12,972 nucleotides of DNA, taken from positions 1-12,972 of the forward strand of contig JAFDDW010000019.1 in NCBI GenBank assembly GCA_019310665.1, read 5' to 3'. The translations under genes were made by a program, and so were the position numbers. The notes beneath the pieces are model-generated. The model had not been told where the DNA came from and made no database searches. It saw nothing but the letters and a program-made list of their open reading frames with translations. Shown here in pieces: positions 1 to 7,614 of the stretch (position 1 is the stretch's first letter; every line of letters starts with the position of its first letter). The DNA is from Deltaproteobacteria bacterium. GTDB taxonomy: Bacteria; Desulfobacterota; Desulfobacteria; Desulfobacterales; JAFDCJ01.

Positions 1-1
1 C

Positions 2-664
2 CTTGAAGATCCGGTCGAATATCAGCATCCCCATAAAAAATCCACTTTTAACCAGCGCGAACTGGGACTCGATTTCGATTCCTATGCCAACGGTCTGCGT
101 GCCGCTCTGCGCCAGGCACCCAAGGTCATTCTGGTCGGCGAAATGCGCGACCGCGAGACGGTGGAAATCGGACTCAGTGCCGCCGAGACCGGCCATCTCG
201 TATTGACCACGCTACATACCGTTGATGTCGGCTCCACGATCAACCGTATCATCGGTATGTTCGCCAACGAAGACGAGCGCCAGATTCGCATCCGGCTGGC
301 CGACGCGGTTCGCTGGATTGTATGTCAGCGACTGCTGCCCAGGGTCGGCGGCGGCCGGGTCGCCACCTTTGAAATACTGGCCACCAATCTGAGAGTCCAG
401 GACACAATTCTGCATGGAGAAAGCGAGGGGAAAACTTTTTATGACATCATGCAGGCCAGCGGCGCATTCGGGATGGTGACCTTTGACCAGCATCTTGTCG
501 GGTTGTACGAGGAAGGCCTCGTCACTCAGGAAACGGCCATGGCCTATGCATCCCAGAGAGGAATCGTGGGCCGCGGTATAGACTCCATAAAAAGCTCTCG
601 CGGAGAGACCACCACCGATATTGAAAAACTGGAAATCGATCGCACTTATACCAAAGCACTTTAA
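2..664 (+). CDS. PilT/PilU-family type IV pilus retraction ATPase (3' part, 220 residues visible)
   Basis: This is the C-terminal portion of a hexameric secretion-type ATPase that drives type IV pilus retraction at the inner-membrane base of the pilus. The frame is open from the window edge, so the N-terminal domain and Walker A loop lie outside. In visible numbering, the Asp box LEDPVEY is at 1-7, the Walker B-like segment VILVGEMRD at 42-50 and the His box TGHLVLTTLHT at 63-73. The GGGRVATFEI region typical of PilT follows. The usual C-terminal AIRNLI motif is replaced by a diverged LRVQDTI. The RQAP before Walker B recalls PilU, while GEMRD recalls PilT, so I do not assign one symbol. A charged tail of about 30 residues ends the protein. 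The next gene starts 73 bp downstream on the same strand. The family is certain; the exact subfamily is not. Confidence 0.9.
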   Translation, partial: LEDPVEYQHPHKKSTFNQRELGLDFDSYANGLRAALRQAPKVILVGEMRDRETVEIGLSAAETGHLVLTTLHTVDVGSTINRIIGMFANEDERQIRIRLADAVRWIVCQRLLPRVGGGRVATFEILATNLRVQDTILHGESEGKTFYDIMQASGAFGMVTFDQHLVGLYEEGLVTQETAMAYASQRGIVGRGIDSIKSSRGETTTDIEKLEIDRTYTKAL

Positions 665-737
665 AACTGGAATTATGTTTTAATCCGCCCGCGACAGATT
701 CTCACTAAAAGTAAAAAAAGAACTATTAGGGTACATC

Positions 738-1385
738 ATGGACATCATTTGCAGCAGTTGTTCAAGTAAATTTCGGATCCCCGATGAAAAAATTCCAGCC
801 GGTCGGGTGACGACCTTGTCGTGTCCCAAATGCAAAACCCGAATTTCCCTGGATCCGGCTAAAAAACCTGATCGAGGTGCAGTCGCCACAGCAGAATCAA
901 AAAACGCCTCTAACTATAATGCATCTGATAAGCCTTTTGATTTTATGGAAGAAGAAGGTTTAACCGCCCTTCTGTGCGAGGAGAATCCCATTGCCCGAAA
1001 AACCATCCAAGCGGGCCTTAGTTTGATCGATTACCAGATTACCATCGCGGAAAGTGCGCGGGATGCCCTCAAGCGTATGCGGTATCATATCTACGATCTT
1101 ATCGTCGTAGATGAAAGTTTTGACACCAAAAACCCGGACGCCAATGGGGTTTTGATCTATCTGGAACGTCTGCAAATGTCAATTCGCCGCAATATTTTTG
1201 TGGCCATGGTCAGCAGCAGATACCGCACCATGGACAACATGATGGCCTTTCACGCCAGCGTCAATTTAATCATCAACATTAAAAACATCGAAGACATCGG
1301 CAAAATTTTAGGCCGCGCAATTACCGATACCGAGTTGTTTTACCGCATATACAAAGAAGCCTACAAAGAAACCGGTCGTCGTTAA
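738..1385 (+). CDS. Zinc-ribbon / receiver-domain protein
   Basis: A 215-residue protein with two recognisable parts. Residues 1-40 form an MJ0042-type zinc ribbon, with Cys5-x2-Cys8 and Cys29-x2-Cys32. After a polar linker (about 41-70), residues 75-195 resemble a response-regulator receiver domain. IYDLIVVDE places a candidate phospho-acceptor Asp at 125, a Ser pair lies at 159-160 and the conserved Lys is at 182. The N-terminal acidic pair is Glu81-Glu82 instead of the usual Asp-Asp, which may affect metal binding. No DNA-binding or enzymatic output domain follows, so signalling by protein-protein contact is a reasonable inference. It follows the PilT/PilU-like gene by 73 bp, which hints at a link with pilus motility, but the sequence does not prove this. 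The start ATG has only a weak upstream TAGGG. Confidence 0.8.
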   Translation: MDIICSSCSSKFRIPDEKIPAGRVTTLSCPKCKTRISLDPAKKPDRGAVATAESKNASNYNASDKPFDFMEEEGLTALLCEENPIARKTIQAGLSLIDYQITIAESARDALKRMRYHIYDLIVVDESFDTKNPDANGVLIYLERLQMSIRRNIFVAMVSSRYRTMDNMMAFHASVNLIINIKNIEDIGKILGRAITDTELFYRIYKEAYKETGRR

Positions 1386-1394
1386 CCCCCTATC

Positions 1395-1424
1395 CAGATT
1401 CGCAGCGGGTGGTGAGTCTGTTTT
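1395..1424 (+). terminator. Candidate intrinsic terminator after the zinc-ribbon/receiver gene
   Basis: CAGATTC at 1395-1401 pairs with GAGTCTG at 1414-1420 (one G-T wobble) around a 12-nt loop. TTTT follows directly. It lies in the 37-bp gap between two convergent genes, and its T run reaches into the asnA stop codon. The stem is short, so this is a moderate call. Confidence 0.4.
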
Positions 1425-2559
1425 ACTCAAGAACATGAATGTTTTTGGGACCACAGATCTCTTTAAGCTGCTTCGGCCAGACAGTGACACTCACTTCACC
1501 GATGTGGGCGGTGCGCAGCAAATACATATAAGTTCTGGATTGGCCAATACCCCCACCGATGGATAAGGGGATCTGGTCATTGAGAATCGCCTGATGGTAG
1601 GGCAGGTTGAGAAAATCCTCTTGCCCCGCTATTTTTAGCTGAAGTTTCAATGAGTCCTTGGTTACGCGGATGCCCATAGAAGTGAGTTCATGGCGGCGCT
1701 GGGTTACCGGATTCCAGACTAATATATCGCCGTTTAATCCGTGCAGGGTTTCTCCGTTTTTGGTGATGGTTTCAGTTCCCCAGTCATCGTAGTCAGCCGC
1801 ACGCATCTCATGGGGATAGCCGTCTTTGAGCACCCAGCCTATCCCGATGATAAAAAGGGCCGGTGCGACCTCCTGCAGCATGGTGGTTTCACGTTGTTTG
1901 CGCGGCAGATCCGGATAGCGATCAAGGATTTCCTCGGCATGGAAAAATTGTAACTCCTCGGGAAAATCGGGATACGTGTCGGTTTGCAGGGCCGGGAAAA
2001 GTTCCCGGACGTGCTGGCCCGCGCCATAGATTACTTTCCAAATCCGGGTGACGATATCCTTCAAAAAATCCAAATTGCGGTCTTCTGAAGTAATTACCCG
2101 CTCCCAATCCCACTGGTCCACATAAGCGGAATGGTCGTGATCGAGGAAATAATCCTTTCGCACGGCTTTCATATCTGTGCATATGCCTTCACCGACCTTG
2201 CATTCAAACTGTTTTAAAGCCATGCGTTTCCATTTCGTGGCGGCCTGCACAACTTGGGCTGAAATGGGTTTTTCCAATCCCAATCCGCATGGAAATTCAA
2301 TTGGCGTCCGTGAACCGTCACGGTCAAGGAAATCATTGACTCCGCTGTCGCTGTCCACAATCAGCGGTACCTGGACCATTTGGAGATTGAGTTCCCGGCA
2401 GAGGTTGTCTTCAATATAACGCTTGATTTCAAACACGGCTTGCATACGCTCCATAGGCTGCTGTAGTGATTTGTAATCAGCAGGTAAAATTTTCGCCACT
2501 TCTTCATAGGTGCTCACTCCCGGACCGGCCAGATCAGCTTTTTTATCCATTTTTGTCAT
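1423..2559 (-). CDS. asnA: Aspartate-ammonia ligase (asparagine synthetase A)
   Basis: AsnA makes asparagine from aspartate, ammonia and ATP through an aspartyl-adenylate, on a class II aminoacyl-tRNA-synthetase-like fold in the cytoplasm. Family blocks occur in order: KWKRMALKQF at 109-118, GEGICTDMKAV at 123-133, YVDQWDWERVI at 146-156, LNGDILVWNPV at 275-285, ELTSMGIRV at 291-299 and GGGIGQSR at 335-342. The protein has 378 residues against about 330 in E. coli, and most of the excess (about 30 residues) is at the N terminus. The start is well supported: GAGGAG (minus strand, 2567-2572) lies 7 nt before the ATG, so the extension is probably real. It is transcribed alone, convergent with the receiver gene and separated from the next minus-strand gene by a repeat element. 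Confidence 0.96.
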   Translation of the reverse strand: MTKMDKKADLAGPGVSTYEEVAKILPADYKSLQQPMERMQAVFEIKRYIEDNLCRELNLQMVQVPLIVDSDSGVNDFLDRDGSRTPIEFPCGLGLEKPISAQVVQAATKWKRMALKQFECKVGEGICTDMKAVRKDYFLDHDHSAYVDQWDWERVITSEDRNLDFLKDIVTRIWKVIYGAGQHVRELFPALQTDTYPDFPEELQFFHAEEILDRYPDLPRKQRETTMLQEVAPALFIIGIGWVLKDGYPHEMRAADYDDWGTETITKNGETLHGLNGDILVWNPVTQRRHELTSMGIRVTKDSLKLQLKIAGQEDFLNLPYHQAILNDQIPLSIGGGIGQSRTYMYLLRTAHIGEVSVTVWPKQLKEICGPKNIHVLE

Positions 2560-2641
2560 CGGTTAGCTCCTCTATTTTAAAAAGTTCATTGCCCAAAATA
2601 GTTACGCCATGCCATGGTGCTTGAATTCCCCAATTGCATAA

Positions 2642-2670
2642 TTAATAAGAAAATCTAAACTATTTTGCAA
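2642..2670 (-). promoter_or_regulatory. Candidate sigma-70-type promoter for asnA
   Basis: On the minus strand, TTGCAA (2665-2670) is followed after 17 nt by TATTAA (2642-2647), about 85 nt before the asnA start. Both boxes are imperfect. It is placed correctly between the repeat element and the gene, but it is only a sequence match. Confidence 0.3.
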
Positions 2671-2686
2671 CCAAAACAACGAGCCA

Positions 2687-2851
2687 AAGGGGTCAAGTCT
2701 GCTCTTGACTCTTAATTCAACCTTCCCCTTGATGTTTAGTTGCGTTAGGAAGAGAAGAAAGACAATAATAGCTGCAAAGCAAAGACTACGAAAACGGACT
2801 GAAAATTCAAATTTAATCCTAACTAAGAGCTAAGAGCAGACTTGACCCCTT
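2687..2851. mobile_element. MITE-like or REP-like element with perfect 20-bp inverted ends
   Basis: AAGGGGTCAAGTCTGCTCTT at 2687-2706 is repeated exactly, inverted, at 2832-2851. Similarity continues inward for about 11 more bases with a few mismatches. The roughly 125-bp interior is AT-rich and has no credible ORF. The element fills much of the 314-bp asnA/folP spacer. Ends of this GGGGTCAAGTCTGC type are, from memory, seen near IS200-like or REP-associated tyrosine transposases in related genomes; that link needs a database check. No clear target-site duplication is visible. The rest of the spacer holds the asnA leader and a G-rich stretch at 2852-2866. Confidence 0.65.
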
Positions 2852-2873
2852 CGGGGGCGGGGGGAGTGGCAGA

Positions 2874-3755
2874 TTAGTTTTCCTGGGCCTGCATCATGGT
2901 ATCCAGAATTTTGACTGTGGCAAGGGTATTGGCGACATCGTGAACCCGCACGATGTGAGCACCGTTTAAGACAGCGGCCGATACGGCGGCCTGGCTGCCG
3001 GTCTCCACGATAGGCAGATCCGGCCGGATGTCTTCTTCATGCGCTTGCTTGAGGATTTTGCGGATAAAAGCTTTGCGAGAGGCTCCGATGAGAATCGGCG
3101 TATCCAGGGATGCAAAGGCTTGAACATGTTTGATCAGCAATAGATTATGTGCCACCGTTTTGCCGAATCCGATTCCGGGATCCACGAAAATTTTTGAGCG
3201 GGGAACGCCCAGGTCCTCTGCCCGTTCAACGGCATCTGCCAGAAAACTGCGGATGTCTTCGATCAGATTGGCATAACTGGGGGCTACCTGCATGGATTTG
3301 GGCTCTCCCAGCATATGCATGAGAATCAGCGGGGTGTCAAATTCAACGGCCAGGGCGGCCAGACCGGGGGCAAAGCGCAAGGCGGTCACATCATTGATGA
3401 TGGCAGCGCCGACTTCAAGCGCCCGCCGGGCAACATCTGCTTTGGTGGTATCGATGGAAATCGGGACCGACACCCGGCGAGCAAGCTTATCGATCACCGG
3501 TACAACCCGGCGAATTTCTTCTTCAACTGAGACAGGGTCAGAAAACGGCCGGGTCGATTCGCCGCCGATATCAATGATATCGGCCCCCTGGGCTGCCAGT
3601 TTTTCACCCTGGGCGATGGCACCATCGGTATTGTAAAATTTTCCGCCGTCCGAAAATGAGTCGGGGGTTACATTTACGACCCCCATAATACAGGTTTGCC
3701 GTCCGAGCTCCAGATTATAGCCTGACCATGAAAGGTGATATGTTTTGCGCGGCAT
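2874..3755 (-). CDS. folP: Dihydropteroate synthase
   Basis: DHPS condenses 6-hydroxymethyl-7,8-dihydropterin pyrophosphate with p-aminobenzoate to give dihydropteroate, and is the sulfonamide target. This TIM-barrel enzyme has all the expected loops: NVTPDSFSDGG at 28-38, DIGGESTRP at 62-70, SIDTTKADV at 100-108 (Asp102), IINDVTAL at 119-126, LMHMLGEP at 145-152, FVDPGIGFGK at 190-199, GASRK at 224-228 and VRVHDV at 269-274. I start at the ATG at 3755 (293 residues) because GGAG lies 10 nt upstream. The frame also opens at a TTG at 3800, but that would add 15 unusual residues with no good ribosome site. It is the last gene of the likely tilS-ftsH-folP unit. A large palindrome separates it from ftsH. 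Confidence 0.96.
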   Translation of the reverse strand: MPRKTYHLSWSGYNLELGRQTCIMGVVNVTPDSFSDGGKFYNTDGAIAQGEKLAAQGADIIDIGGESTRPFSDPVSVEEEIRRVVPVIDKLARRVSVPISIDTTKADVARRALEVGAAIINDVTALRFAPGLAALAVEFDTPLILMHMLGEPKSMQVAPSYANLIEDIRSFLADAVERAEDLGVPRSKIFVDPGIGFGKTVAHNLLLIKHVQAFASLDTPILIGASRKAFIRKILKQAHEEDIRPDLPIVETGSQAAVSAAVLNGAHIVRVHDVANTLATVKILDTMMQAQEN

Positions 3756-3804
3756 GATCCAATTACTCCGCCCTGAAAAATAGCACATTTTGGGTTGCAA
3801 ATTG

Positions 3805-3906
3805 TTCTTTGAAAACTGAAGAAAGTTGTTAGATCGAAGGTCCGGCGGATTAATTAATTAATCCGCCCGGATCAACTTCTAAATATTTTCTTCAATTTTC
3901 AAAAAA
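3805..3906. repeat. 102-bp imperfect palindrome between ftsH and folP
   Basis: Two 49-nt arms (3805-3853 and 3858-3906) align without gaps around a TTAA centre. The innermost 24 bp (3844-3867, GGCGGATTAA plus its mirror) are perfect, and the outer 20 nt match at 18 positions. In minus-strand RNA, the direction of the operon, both outer mismatches become G-U pairs. No T run follows on either strand, so it is not a standard terminator. It may be an mRNA processing or stability hairpin, or a small repeat element. Confidence 0.7.
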
Positions 3907-3956
3907 TAAATTTATGCTACCCAACCCTGTTATGGCTATTTTCCAGGGTGGAGTAA

Positions 3957-5816
3957 TTACGTTGGTTCGGAAGCTGCCTGGGCCTCCGGCTCAAGATCCT
4001 CAAGGCTTTTTGAGGGAAGCTTGATTCCGGGCCTTAATTCTGTGATCAACTCATCCAGCTCTTTACCCTGAACAGTTTCTCGTTCCAGCAGCAATTCCGC
4101 AAGTTTGTGCAGAATATCTATATTTTCTTTGAGCACAGCCTCTGCGCGTTGATAGGCATCTTTGATCAGTTTGTTAATTTCTTCGTCGATCAATTTGGCC
4201 GTCGCTTCAGAGTAGTCCCGGTGCTGGGCAATTTCCCGACCCAGAAAAATCTGCTCTTCGCCCTTGGCATAGGACAGCGGACCCAGCTTGTCGCTCATGC
4301 CCCAGTTCCGTACCATTGTCTGGGCCAGGTTGGTGGCCTGCTTGATATCATTGGCGGCCCCGGTGCTGATCCGGTTGAATATAATTTCTTCGGCCGCACG
4401 CCCGCCGAAGGCAACCGACAGTTCGCTTTCGAGCTGGTCCTTGAATTTGAAATCGCGCTCTTCGGGTAAAAACCAGGTCACACCGGCAGCGTGCCCCCGG
4501 GGCACGATGGTTATCTTGTTCACCGCATCGGTTTCGGGTAAGAACCGGGCGACCAGCGCATGCCCGCCTTCATGATAAGCCGTCACTTTACGGTCTTCTT
4601 CCTTGATGACTTTCGATTTTCGCTCCAGCCCCATACAGATTTTGTCTTTTGAATCTTCAAAATCTTCCATCTCAACTTTTTCTTTGTCCCGTTTGGCAGC
4701 CAGCAAGGCGGCCTCATTAACGAGATTTTCAAGATCGGCACCGGAAAAGCCGGGCGTACCTTTGGCCAGAATCAGCGAATTAACATCGGAGCCAACCGGT
4801 GTTTTTTTCATGTGAACCTTGAGGATCATTTCACGCCCTTTGATATCCGGCATGGAAACCACCACCTGCCGGTCAAACCGCCCGGGACGCAGCAGGGCCG
4901 GGTCGAGCACATCGGGCCGGTTGGTCGCGGATATCAAAATAACACCCTCGTTGGATTCGAACCCGTCCATTTCAACCAGAAGCTGGTTCAAGGTCTGCTC
5001 GCGTTCGTCGTGTCCGCCGCCCAGGCCGGCACCCCGATGCCTGCCGACGGCATCGATTTCATCGATGAATATAATGCAGGGGGCATTTTTCTTGCCCTGG
5101 ACAAATAGATCCCGCACCCGCGACGCTCCGACACCCACAAACATTTCTACAAAATCGGAGCCGCTGATGCTGAAAAAAGGCACGGCGGCTTCACCGGCAA
5201 TCGCGCGTCCCAAAAGCGTTTTCCCGGTGCCCGGAGGTCCCATCAAAAGAACCCCTTTGGGGATTCGTCCGCCCAGGCGGGTGAACTTTTTAGGATCTCT
5301 TAAAAAATCGACAATTTCTCCCAGCTCTTCTTTGGCCTCATCGATGCCGGCCACATCATCGAAGGTCACTTTTTCGGATTTATCGGACGCCAGGCGTGCC
5401 CGGCTTTTGCCGAAAGAAAGCGCCTTACCGCCGCCGGACTGCATCTGGCGCATGAAGAAAATCCAGACGCCGATCAGAATCAGCATCGGAAACCACGAAA
5501 CCAGCACGGACATATACCATGGATTCTCCGCCGGAGGTTTGGCGCTGATGGTAACATTTTTTTTCCGCAGCGTATTGATGAGGTCGCTGTCCTGGGGAGA
5601 ATATATCTTGAAACGGTTGCGATTGATATCCGTGATAAACAGCTCCGGACCCTGGATCACCACCTCGGCCACACGCTCGCTTTCGACCATGTCCAGAAAC
5701 TCGGTATAGCTGATACTGGTTTCCGCTATGTGCTGCTGACTGAAAAGATTGTAAAGCATGACCATCATCAAAGTGATGACCAGCCATAAAGCCATATTTT
5801 TATAAAACGGATTCAA
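3957..5816 (-). CDS. ftsH: ATP-dependent zinc metalloprotease FtsH
   Basis: FtsH is a membrane-anchored hexameric AAA+ protease that extracts and degrades membrane and short-lived cytosolic proteins. The 619-residue product has the full architecture. There is a transmembrane helix near 8-25, a periplasmic segment, and a second helix near 102-123. Walker A GPPGTGKT is at 193-200, the pore motif MFVGVG at 225-230, Walker B IIFIDEID at 248-255 and the second region of homology at about 299-316 (arginine fingers in RPGRFDR). The zinc site is HEGGH at 415-419 with a third ligand candidate Asp490. The zinc motif has Gly where HEAGH is usual. The start is TTG: GGGAGG ends 9 nt upstream, while the first ATG (residue 8) is too far from it. 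It lies between tilS and folP on the same strand. Confidence 0.98.
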   Translation of the reverse strand: MNPFYKNMALWLVITLMMVMLYNLFSQQHIAETSISYTEFLDMVESERVAEVVIQGPELFITDINRNRFKIYSPQDSDLINTLRKKNVTISAKPPAENPWYMSVLVSWFPMLILIGVWIFFMRQMQSGGGKALSFGKSRARLASDKSEKVTFDDVAGIDEAKEELGEIVDFLRDPKKFTRLGGRIPKGVLLMGPPGTGKTLLGRAIAGEAAVPFFSISGSDFVEMFVGVGASRVRDLFVQGKKNAPCIIFIDEIDAVGRHRGAGLGGGHDEREQTLNQLLVEMDGFESNEGVILISATNRPDVLDPALLRPGRFDRQVVVSMPDIKGREMILKVHMKKTPVGSDVNSLILAKGTPGFSGADLENLVNEAALLAAKRDKEKVEMEDFEDSKDKICMGLERKSKVIKEEDRKVTAYHEGGHALVARFLPETDAVNKITIVPRGHAAGVTWFLPEERDFKFKDQLESELSVAFGGRAAEEIIFNRISTGAANDIKQATNLAQTMVRNWGMSDKLGPLSYAKGEEQIFLGREIAQHRDYSEATAKLIDEEINKLIKDAYQRAEAVLKENIDILHKLAELLLERETVQGKELDELITELRPGIKLPSKSLEDLEPEAQAASEPT

Positions 5817-5825
5817 ATGTGTTTA

Positions 5826-5831
5826 CCTCCC
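5826..5831 (-). promoter_or_regulatory. Ribosome binding site that decides the TTG start of ftsH
   Basis: The minus strand reads GGGAGG here, 9 nt before the TTG at 5816. The nearest in-frame ATG is 21 nt further in, so spacing favours TTG initiation. Confidence 0.75.
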
Positions 5832-5841
5832 AGTTTAGAAT

Positions 5842-5949
5842 GAATATTGAATATTGACGAATGAATAATGGTGGAGGTCGCTACGCTCCATCTTTTTTTA
5901 ATTTGACATATTCCTTAATTAGTCAATCTTCAATCGACATTATTCAATC
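5842..5949. repeat. Inverted heptamer-phased arms around a small hairpin, tilS/ftsH gap
   Basis: The left arm reads in 7-nt steps from 5842 (GAATATT twice, then GACGAAT and GAATAAT). The right arm, 5901-5949, reads in 7-nt steps with TTCAATC and GTCAATC units, which are GATTGAN on the other strand. Between them GGTGGAG (5870-5876) pairs with CTCCATC (5886-5892) with one wobble, and T7 follows on the plus strand. The heptamer pattern is weaker here than at the right end of the window. The hairpin plus T run resembles a plus-strand terminator, but no plus-strand gene precedes it. Confidence 0.5.
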
Positions 5950-5990
5950 TTTTACAATAGTATCCCGTATCTTAATTGAAATATCAAGTT

Positions 5991-6110
5991 TAACTCCATT
6001 CATAAGCCGCCGGCATCGTTCAGGTTTAGATCAATGATCCGTGATCCCCCGGTAACGGTAAAACCTTTTCAATTCTCACCGGCAGAGCCGGTGGTTTATG
6101 AATGGAGTTA
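5991..6110. mobile_element. 120-bp MITE-like element with 24-bp inverted ends, tilS/ftsH gap
   Basis: The left end (5991-6014, starting TAACTCCATTCATAA) matches the inverted right end (6087-6110) at 22 of 24 positions. Both mismatches become G-U pairs in plus-strand RNA. Each outer end starts with TA, which could be a TA target duplication. A second perfect 7-bp hairpin, CACCGGC AGA GCCGGTG (6077-6093), reuses part of the right end, so two folds compete. There is no coding capacity. With the heptamer structure at 5842-5949 it accounts for most of the 352-bp tilS/ftsH spacer. Confidence 0.6.
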
Positions 6111-6168
6111 CCGGTGCTCAAAACTGTCTGCTACCGACTTTATATGCAAATTTAATCATTATCGTTCA

Positions 6169-7614
6169 TTAAGCAAGCAAAAGTTCGGCCATTAGAACAC
6201 GCCTGGTCTGCGGTCCTATTTTCACATGATTATCGATCCGATGACCGGTAATCCAGATGATTTTGTCCCTGCTCAAGAGGAGAGGACATTTTCGGCGCTG
6301 GGAGGCCGGAACTTTATGGTTGATGAAATATTTCTTAACTTTTTGGGTGCCTTTCAGGCCCAGGGGCGAAAACCGATCCCCCGCTCGAAAATTGCGGACA
6401 ACCAGGGGAAATTGCAAACAATCCCGGTCAAAAAAAGCCCGATTTTTTCCGGCTGCTTTAAAATCCGGCACATCATCGATTTCAATTTCTACAAGCTTTA
6501 AAACCGCGGGGACCTCTTTTATGGGGGTGATCCCCTCACCGGTTATCGTATATTGGTAGTCGACCCTAACCGGTTGCGATCTTCTATAATCCTTTTTAAA
6601 GATTAGTGCCTGGGACTTTTTTACCACCCGAATGCCACCCGGCAGATTCAGACTTCCGGAGGCCGGATCTTTTTTAGCCAATTCAAGTACTGCGTCTACA
6701 TGAAAAAGGGTGATGCGCCGCAAATCCTGCTTCACGCTGAAAATCGCCTTTCTGATAATCCGCCTTTTGGCCGCCCGGGTCAGATTATTGAACTCGGGTG
6801 CGGATAAACTGATGGTATCGGATGTCCTGTTCAACACGCAATTTTTAAATACCGGCCCGAGGGCCTCCTCAAACCAATTATCTTCAGCCCGCAGAATCGC
6901 CCCCAGTCGGTTGAGAGTGTCGACGATTGCGGGATTGTAAGATTTTTTTAGCTCGGGAATTAAATGGTGACGTATTTTGTTCCGCCGGAAGGCGGGATCG
7001 GTGTTGGATGTGTCGGTAACATAGGCTATTTTTTTTTCTGAAGCATAATCCAATATCTCGGATCGCTTGAGATGGATTAGGGGGCGCACGATTTTATCGT
7101 TCCTTACCGGAGCTATTCCGGATAGGCCCAGCGGTCCGCTCCCGCGCAGTAAATTCATAAGCACCAGTTCGGCATTGTCATCACAGTGATGCCCCAAAGC
7201 AATTTTGTTAAATCCGTCTTGGGAGGCAACTGCCTCATAAAATGCATAACGGACCTGTCGCGCGGCTTCTTCAGGCGAGAGGTGATATTGCCGTTGAAAT
7301 GAGCGCACATCTTTTCTTTCAAGGTAAAACGGCAGATCAAGCCGCCTGGCAAAAGTGGTCACAAATTCAGCATCCCGGTCGGATTCCTGATTTCGCAGGC
7401 AGTGGTTCAGATGGGCAATCGCCAGTCGAAGAGAATATTCACCCGCCAGGGTGTGCAGCACATGGGCCAGGGTAACGGAATCCGGCCCTCCGGAGACAGC
7501 TATTAGTACAGCATCCCCCGGTACAAACATCCCGAACCTGGCAATGGTGTTTCGTACGGTGCGAAGAAGCTTTTTTTCAATTTTATTATTAGATCTGTTT
7601 TTGGGGGAAACCAT
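6169..7614 (-). CDS. tilS: tRNA(Ile)-lysidine synthase
   Basis: TilS attaches lysine to C34 of the CAU-anticodon tRNA-Ile using ATP, switching the tRNA from Met to Ile identity and AUG to AUA reading. From the ATG at 7614 the protein has 481 residues. The N-terminal PP-loop ATPase motif SGGPDS is at 41-46, and LGHHCDDNAELVLMNLLRGSG (140-160) is the second conserved block of the family. The substrate-binding middle domain and the C-terminal TilS_C block FRAGDRFSPLGLKG follow. The frame extends upstream to a GTG at 7707, which would add a hydrophobic leader without a ribosome site. For the ATG the only purine-rich site is GAGG, 14 nt upstream, which is long, so the exact start is uncertain. It is the first gene of the tilS-ftsH-folP run. 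Confidence 0.95.
   Translation of the reverse strand: MVSPKNRSNNKIEKKLLRTVRNTIARFGMFVPGDAVLIAVSGGPDSVTLAHVLHTLAGEYSLRLAIAHLNHCLRNQESDRDAEFVTTFARRLDLPFYLERKDVRSFQRQYHLSPEEAARQVRYAFYEAVASQDGFNKIALGHHCDDNAELVLMNLLRGSGPLGLSGIAPVRNDKIVRPLIHLKRSEILDYASEKKIAYVTDTSNTDPAFRRNKIRHHLIPELKKSYNPAIVDTLNRLGAILRAEDNWFEEALGPVFKNCVLNRTSDTISLSAPEFNNLTRAAKRRIIRKAIFSVKQDLRRITLFHVDAVLELAKKDPASGSLNLPGGIRVVKKSQALIFKKDYRRSQPVRVDYQYTITGEGITPIKEVPAVLKLVEIEIDDVPDFKAAGKNRAFFDRDCLQFPLVVRNFRAGDRFSPLGLKGTQKVKKYFINHKVPASQRRKCPLLLSRDKIIWITGHRIDNHVKIGPQTRRVLMAELLLA

Noticed and set aside
2852..2866. G-rich stretch as a quadruplex or terminator
   Set aside because: It has too few separated G tracts for a quadruplex motif, and there is no T run on the folP-sense strand.
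3285..3650. Plus-strand open frames inside folP
   Set aside because: They are antisense to conserved dihydropteroate synthase motifs, with no ribosome site or recognisable family.
4819..5709. 296-codon plus-strand open frame inside ftsH
   Set aside because: It is antisense to a fully conserved ftsH, is Ser/Arg/Pro rich as expected for a shadow frame, and has no family resemblance.
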